A DNA stretch of 36,218 bases from an uncultured Ectothiorhodospiraceae bacterium (GTDB taxonomy: Bacteria; Pseudomonadota; Gammaproteobacteria; S012-40), in contig CALZHW010000018.1 of assembly GCA_945787125.1 (NCBI GenBank), forward strand, positions 1 to 36,218. The letters run 5' to 3'. The notes under the pieces were generated by a model. The model was not told the DNA's origin, searched no databases, and saw only the letters and a list, made by a program, of their open reading frames with translations. Positions 32,443 through 36,218 of the stretch are shown in pieces (position 1 is the first letter of the stretch; every line of letters begins with the position of its first letter). Both the position numbers and the translations under genes were made by a program.

Positions 32443-33060
32443 TTAGGAATGAGTTCGAAAATACTCAGCAAGCTGCCGTATGGCTTGGCCACGGTGGCTG
32501 ATCTGGTTTTTCGTTTCGCTGTCTAATTCAGCGGCGTGACAGTGGTGGGTGGGTACAAAAAATAAGGGGTCATAACCAAAACCCTTGTCACCACTAGGTT
32601 GATTACTGATAAAGCCATGCCAGCTGGCCTGGCAAATGATGGGTGTTGGGTCTTTATCATGCCGCAGGTAAACAATGACACATTGAAAGCGTGCGCTGCG
32701 CTTTTCCATAGGAACATTTTTTAGCGCGCTTAATAACTTTGCGTTATTCGCCTGGCTATCGCTCTCGGTGCTCTCAGCACTCTCAGCATTGGCATAACGC
32801 GAAGAATAAATGCCGGGTTCACCGTTGAGAAAATCAACTTCCAGACCAGAGTCATCACCAATTGCCGCCTGCCCCGTGTACACGGCGGCATTACGGGCTT
32901 TTATAATCGCGTTTTCAACGAACGTCAGGCCGATTTCATCCGCTTCAGGCACAGCAAACTCAGATTGTGGTTTAACGATGATCGATGATTCCGCAAGCAC
33001 GGCTTGGATTTCTCTCACTTTGCCGGCATTCCCGCTGGCAAGGATGATTTGGCTTGGCAC
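32443..33060 (-). CDS. rdgB: RdgB/HAM1 XTP/dITP pyrophosphatase
   Basis: 205 residues. Removes non-canonical purine triphosphates (dITP, XTP) to prevent their incorporation. Motifs in order: IILASGNAGKVREIQAVLA (residues 4-22), AIGDDSGLEVDFLNGEPGIY with the metal-binding acids, then the C-terminal GFGYDPLFFVP and the conserved SHRGQAIRQL. It begins with GTG at 33060, two bases after the rph stop codon, so rph and rdgB form an operon, the usual rph–rdgB association. An insert of charged and Ser residues (NAESAESTESDSQAN) marks the flexible loop before the second half. Confidence 0.96.
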   Translation of the reverse strand: MPSQIILASGNAGKVREIQAVLAESSIIVKPQSEFAVPEADEIGLTFVENAIIKARNAAVYTGQAAIGDDSGLEVDFLNGEPGIYSSRYANAESAESTESDSQANNAKLLSALKNVPMEKRSARFQCVIVYLRHDKDPTPIICQASWHGFISNQPSGDKGFGYDPLFFVPTHHCHAAELDSETKNQISHRGQAIRQLAEYFRTHS

Positions 33061-33062
33061 TT

Positions 33063-33779
33063 TTACTCAGCCAAAACTTCGGTTTGTTTGGCCAGCAATT
33101 GTTCAATACCCTGGGAGGCCAGTTGCAGCATTTGTTGCAGTTCATCCATGGAGAAAGTTTTCTCTTCGGCGGTTCCTTGAATTTCGATAAACTTGTTATC
33201 GGCGTTCATAATAACATTCATATCGGTTTCAGCCATAGAGTCTTCGGGGTAATCCAGATCCAGTATCGGCGTGCCTTGGTAGATGCCGACGGAAACCGAG
33301 GCTAACTGGCCAATGAGTGAGGCCTTGATGCTGGGGTCTTTTTTGGCGATATGGTTGATTGCATCCACCAGCGCAACATAACCGCCGGTGATAGAGGCCG
33401 TACGTGTTCCGCCATCCGCTTGAATAACATCGCAATCGAGGGTGATGGTGCGTTCACCTAGTTTTTTCAAATCAACCACGGCGCGCAATGAGCGACCGAT
33501 TAGCCGTTGTATTTCCAGAGTGCGGCCACCTTGTTTTCCGCGTGATGCTTCCCTTGCCATGCGATCGCCAGTAGACCTTGGTAACATGCCGTATTCGGCC
33601 GTAATCCAGCCTTTGCCCTGGCCTTTTAAAAACCGTGGGACATAATCATCAATGGTTGCAGTGCAAATGACTTTGGTATCGCCAAAGCAAACCAGAACCG
33701 ATCCTTCTGCATGTTTGGTGAAATTACGAGTAATCTCGATTTGACGTAACTCGTTAGGGTTTCTGCCACTGGGTCGCAT
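33063..33779 (-). CDS. rph: Ribonuclease PH
   Basis: 238 residues, full length. A phosphate-dependent 3'-to-5' exoribonuclease that trims tRNA 3' ends. Landmarks: [20 protein letters not shown] at the start, [18 protein letters not shown], the phosphate-binding/basic segment [38 protein letters not shown] and the acidic catalytic strand [26 protein letters not shown] stands just before the ATG. The leader is short because the R4 fold-back element begins 20 bases upstream of the start codon. It is the first gene of rph–rdgB. Confidence 0.97.
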   Translation of the reverse strand: MRPSGRNPNELRQIEITRNFTKHAEGSVLVCFGDTKVICTATIDDYVPRFLKGQGKGWITAEYGMLPRSTGDRMAREASRGKQGGRTLEIQRLIGRSLRAVVDLKKLGERTITLDCDVIQADGGTRTASITGGYVALVDAINHIAKKDPSIKASLIGQLASVSVGIYQGTPILDLDYPEDSMAETDMNVIMNADNKFIEIQGTAEEKTFSMDELQQMLQLASQGIEQLLAKQTEVLAE

Positions 33780-33798
33780 AGATGTTCCTTTGTGTTAG

Positions 33799-33964
33799 TA
33801 CCTAGATCCTGCAAGTGCTCGCACCTACTCAGCACAAGCTCTTGATCCGTAGAGCAATATCACTATTTTCGGCAATCACAATAAGGATTGCGCTCAAATA
33901 TTAATTTGCTCTACGAATCAATATCTTGCACTGCGCAAGTACGATCACTTGCAGGATCTAGGTA
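33799..33964. repeat. R4 fold-back element (166 bp)
   Basis: Ends TACCTAGATCCTGCAAGTG and CACTTGCAGGATCTAGGTA are a perfect 19-base inverted repeat. Pairing continues inward through TGATCCGTAGAGCAA on the left and TTGCTCTACGAATCA on the right, so most of the element can fold back. A partial duplicate of the end (GTCTAGGTAGT) follows at 33965. It occupies the space between rph and the kinase gene, 20 bases upstream of the rph start; the promoter of rph must lie in it or beyond. The outer ACCTAGAT-YCYGCA resembles the R1 ends. Confidence 0.85.
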
Positions 33965-34085
33965 GTCTAGGTAGTATTTAATTGGGCGCGATTATACGCA
34001 GCTTTTTGCGTCAGTGCGAGTACGTGACCTAAGGAATGTTGTTAATAATCTGGCGATTTTGGCGAGGTGTAAATTGCTCAGCAAT

Positions 34086-34982
34086 TTAGCCGGCCTTTTT
34101 TAGTTCCGAATGAATGGGAATCAAGGTGTTTAAAAAATCATCGATGGATTGCGGCCGGTCTTCACCCTCCAATGACATTGCCCAGTCAATGGCGTTTAAA
34201 AAATCCTCGGAATAGTGTTTGTTGTAACAGTGCGCCGCAGGCATGAGCGTCTTATTGTTCATGCGATCTTTTGCGGGCGTGGGGGGTTTGGCTTCAATGC
34301 AGGCGCGCATACTGGCGCCAATAGCATACAGATCGGTCCATGGTCCTAAATTGGCATTTTTGCGGGTTTGCTCGGGGGGTGAAAAGCCATGGGAAACTAC
34401 GGGAAATAAGCGAGAGCCTGCTGATAGACGGAGTTTGTGTGCTGCACCAAAATCTAGCAAGACTGGTTCATTTGATTGTCGCAGGTAAATATTGCCGGGT
34501 TTAATATCCAAATGCAGCAAGCCAATTTCATGCACGGCTTTGAGTCCTTTAAGAATCGGCATAAATACATTCATAATGAATCGTTCGCTACGACCTTTCC
34601 CCTGTTTTTTGATATAAGCCTGCAAGCTCAAGCCTTTTTCATAGCGCATGGCGGTATATATCGTGCCATATGCCTGGCAAAAGCCAAGAATTTCCACGAC
34701 ATTGGGATGATTGAGAGAGGCTAGAATACTGGCTTCCTGAAAGAACAATTTACGACCTTGACGAAAATGCTTTTCTGAAGCTTTGTTAGCGGCAATAACC
34801 CGCAAATTTTTATCACGTGTCGCGAGCTTGGAAGGAAAATACTCTTTGATAACCAGTGGCTCATTGTTGCTTAAGTCTGTCGCTAAATAAACCACGCTAA
34901 AACCGCCGCCGCCCAATACGGAGTCAAGTCGGTAGTTATCGATAATCGTGTTACTGGGTAAAAATTCTGATGTATTGCTCAT
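34086..34982 (-). CDS. Hanks-type Ser/Thr protein kinase
   Basis: 298 residues, a stand-alone kinase domain without membrane helix or sensor repeats. Subdomains: glycine loop LGGGGFSVVYLA (residues 23-34), Lys46 in VIKEYF, Glu83 in the FFQEASIL helix, catalytic loop HLDIKPGN (Asp159, Lys161, Asn164), and DFGAA with Asp177. The HRD arginine is Leu, so it is a non-RD kinase, usually less dependent on activation-loop phosphorylation. APE is replaced by SPPEQ. All catalytic residues are present, so it should be active. No PP2C-type phosphatase gene lies next to it. It is divergent from yicC, with a 34-bp R2-derived palindrome between them. Confidence 0.92.
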   Translation of the reverse strand: MSNTSEFLPSNTIIDNYRLDSVLGGGGFSVVYLATDLSNNEPLVIKEYFPSKLATRDKNLRVIAANKASEKHFRQGRKLFFQEASILASLNHPNVVEILGFCQAYGTIYTAMRYEKGLSLQAYIKKQGKGRSERFIMNVFMPILKGLKAVHEIGLLHLDIKPGNIYLRQSNEPVLLDFGAAHKLRLSAGSRLFPVVSHGFSPPEQTRKNANLGPWTDLYAIGASMRACIEAKPPTPAKDRMNNKTLMPAAHCYNKHYSEDFLNAIDWAMSLEGEDRPQSIDDFLNTLIPIHSELKKAG

Positions 34983-35039
34983 TTCTTGTATAAGCTCTTG
35001 AAACCGCAGATAATATGCGTTTTATATGAAATTCGATGT

Positions 35040-35073
35040 TTAACCCGAATAATTCATGAATTATCCGAGTTAA
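35040..35073. repeat. Solo R2 palindrome (34 bp)
   Basis: A near-perfect 34-base palindrome centred on TTCATGAA; the left half is TTAACCCGAATAATTCA and the right half TGAATTATCCGAGTTAA. The central 32 bases match, with four differences, the sequence made by joining the left and right ends of the full R2 copy at their common TTCATGAATT core. It stands between the divergent kinase and yicC genes, 48 bases from the yicC ATG, and is best read as an internal-deletion remnant of R2. Confidence 0.82.
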
Positions 35074-35121
35074 CTCACTTACTTTATATCGCCCAATAGC
35101 GGCAACCTTTGAGGATGATTC

Positions 35122-35994
35122 ATGATTAGAAGTATGACGGCGTATGCTCGCGAAGAAAAAAAATTGGAAACAGCGACATTGATTTGGGAGTTGCGTACGG
35201 TTAATCATCGTTATCTCGAACCGTTTATTCGCTTGCCAGAGGATTTTCGCTTGATTGAAAGTGATGCTCGTGATGCCATCAAGGCGCATTTGCAGCGTGG
35301 CAAGTTAGAGGCAATATTCACCATTAGTACGACAGATGCAGGAGGTAGGAGCCTCGAAGTTAATGCGCAAAACTTAAAATTACTGGCCGATTTGTGTGAA
35401 ACTCTTCAACAAAGTTTCCCGGGTCTTCAGCAGGTGTCACCTTTGGAGTTATTAAAGTGGCCGGGCATATTGGAGGCGCCTGCTACAGATGTTAAGGCAA
35501 TTTCAGAAGCAAGTCTTAATTTATTACATAAAGCATTGGAAGATTTGGTGGTCACGCGGGAACGTGAAGGTGAAAAACTGCGCGATGCGATGCTGGCACA
35601 TGTCGCCGCCATGTCAAGCATTGTCGCTTCATTGCGTGAGCGCGTTCGCGACATCTTACAGAAAGTCAGAGAACGTTTACTGGCGCGTTTCGAAGAATTG
35701 CAATTGCAGATAGATAGTGACCGCGTAGAGCAAGAAATGGTAATGATCACCCAGAAGTCCGATGTGGAAGAGGAATTAAAACGTCTCGAAACACACCTGC
35801 ATGAAGTGGATCGAATTCTTACCAGTAAAGATAAGAAGCCTGTTGGTCGTCGATTGGATTTTCTAATGCAAGAACTTAATCGAGAAGCTAATACGTTGTG
35901 TTCGAAATCAATGGACAGCGATACCACCAAAGCCGGTATTGATTTGAAAGTGTATATCGAGCAGATACGTGAACAAGTGCAGAATATTGAGTAG
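35122..35994 (+). CDS. yicC: YicC-family endoribonuclease
   Basis: 290 residues, full length. It begins MIRSMTAYAREEKKLETATL and ends with the DUF1732-type C-terminal block VEEELKRLETHLHEVDRIL, KPVGRRLDFLMQELNREANT and SDTTKAGIDLKVYIEQIREQ. Members of the family cleave RNA; E. coli YicC has been linked to degradation of the small RNA RyhB. GAGGA lies seven bases before the ATG. In many gammaproteobacteria yicC neighbours rph and gmk; here the kinase gene separates it from rph, and gmk is not downstream. Confidence 0.95.
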   Translation: MIRSMTAYAREEKKLETATLIWELRTVNHRYLEPFIRLPEDFRLIESDARDAIKAHLQRGKLEAIFTISTTDAGGRSLEVNAQNLKLLADLCETLQQSFPGLQQVSPLELLKWPGILEAPATDVKAISEASLNLLHKALEDLVVTREREGEKLRDAMLAHVAAMSSIVASLRERVRDILQKVRERLLARFEELQLQIDSDRVEQEMVMITQKSDVEEELKRLETHLHEVDRILTSKDKKPVGRRLDFLMQELNREANTLCSKSMDSDTTKAGIDLKVYIEQIREQVQNIE

Positions 35995-36036
35995 TTGTTT
36001 TTAATGCTCAAGCTTCGGTGTTCAAAGTTGCAAAAA

Positions 36037-36102
36037 GTGCCACCTTCCAGCACCCGTAGCGGTAAAACCTTACCGAGAGACGCCGTGAATACGTCCCTGT
36101 AG
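36037..36102 (+). repeat. R3 element, left half only
   Basis: These 66 bases match the left 65 bases of the R3 copy at 15789-15853, with one indel: GTGYCACCTTCYAGCACCC at the start and GAGACGCCGTGAATAC then TCCCTGTAG at the end. The right arm of the palindrome is missing. A small hairpin GGTAA-aacc-TTACC replaces part of the stem. It begins 42 bases after the yicC stop, a position parallel to that of the other copy after pmbA. Confidence 0.75.
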
Positions 36103-36165
36103 AAACTATGAAGAATTGCAATCTGCTACCCTTATCTATATCAAGCCAGAAAAGGAGGATATATC

Positions 36166-36218
36166 ATGAAAGCAACTCTTCAAGACAAAGATACCGCAAC
36201 TACTGCTGTTTTGTACAT
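36166..36218 (+). CDS. Start of a gene cut by the window edge
   Basis: An ATG at 36166 has a near-perfect AAAGGAGG site seven bases upstream, and the frame stays open for 17 codons to the edge (MKATLQDKDTATTAVLY). The product is not recognisable. It does not resemble the N-terminus of guanylate kinase, the usual neighbour of yicC. Confidence 0.6.
   Translation, partial: MKATLQDKDTATTAVLY

Noticed and set aside
35427..36053. 208-codon minus-strand open frame opposite yicC
   Set aside because: It lies entirely against the well-supported yicC gene, is very rich in Ser, Arg and Cys, and has no recognisable domain.

Overview
The window looks like a chromosomal segment of a gammaproteobacterium of moderate, slightly AT-rich composition. 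The order maf–rng–yhdP–nitrilase–tldD–pmbA, the stringent-response block rpoZ–spoT–ridA, the rdgB–rph pair, and rsmJ and yicC are typical of that class. I cannot place it in an order or genus from sequence alone. No rRNA, tRNA, CRISPR array or intact transposase gene is visible.

Layout. (1) 1–3456: a membrane diguanylate-cyclase-like protein with a variant GDDEF motif and a one-PDZ DegQ/DegS-type periplasmic protease, both on the minus strand; the protease lies between two direct copies of a non-coding inverted-repeat element (family R1). (2) 3457–5860: an AT-rich accessory patch with a small membrane protein, a ParD-like/ParE-like toxin–antitoxin pair with its own palindromic control region, a short low-molecular-weight phosphatase-like protein and an orphan anchored protein. 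(3) 6019–15755: a plus-strand housekeeping block, maf–rng–yhdP then nit–tldD–pmbA behind a good sigma70-type promoter. (4) 15756–22428: a possible 29-residue membrane peptide, a LigB-type dioxygenase whose leader is an R1 element, a START-like secreted protein, a multi-pass membrane protein, a NUDIX hydrolase, a YqgE/AlgH protein with a signal peptide, rsmJ, and a short MoeA-like protein. (5) 22429–24500: a hipBA module with several HipB-style operators (TAGCC-N8-GGCTA) and a strong terminator. (6) 24501–36218: a YjfB-type protein, a small secreted protein, tex, a patatin-like phospholipase, ridA, spoT, rpoZ, rdgB, rph, a Ser/Thr kinase, yicC and the first codons of an unidentified gene.

The most distinctive aspect is the density of non-coding fold-back elements: at least four families, plus one further hairpin cut by the left edge. 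R1 (3 copies), R2 (3 copies in three structural states), R3 (2 copies) and R4 (1 copy) lie in gaps between genes, and some supply leader sequence or a stop codon. The 34-bp R2 palindrome at 35040–35073 has exactly the length and sequence expected if a full R2 element lost everything between the identical TTCATGAATT cores of its two ends. This suggests a life cycle of full element, expanded element and solo scar.

How genes may work together: rng (RNA processing), rph and yicC (RNA turnover), rdgB and maf (nucleotide sanitation) and spoT/rpoZ (alarmone response) are housekeeping. HipA, ParE-like toxin and SpoT all bear on growth arrest, but nothing in the sequence shows that they are coupled.
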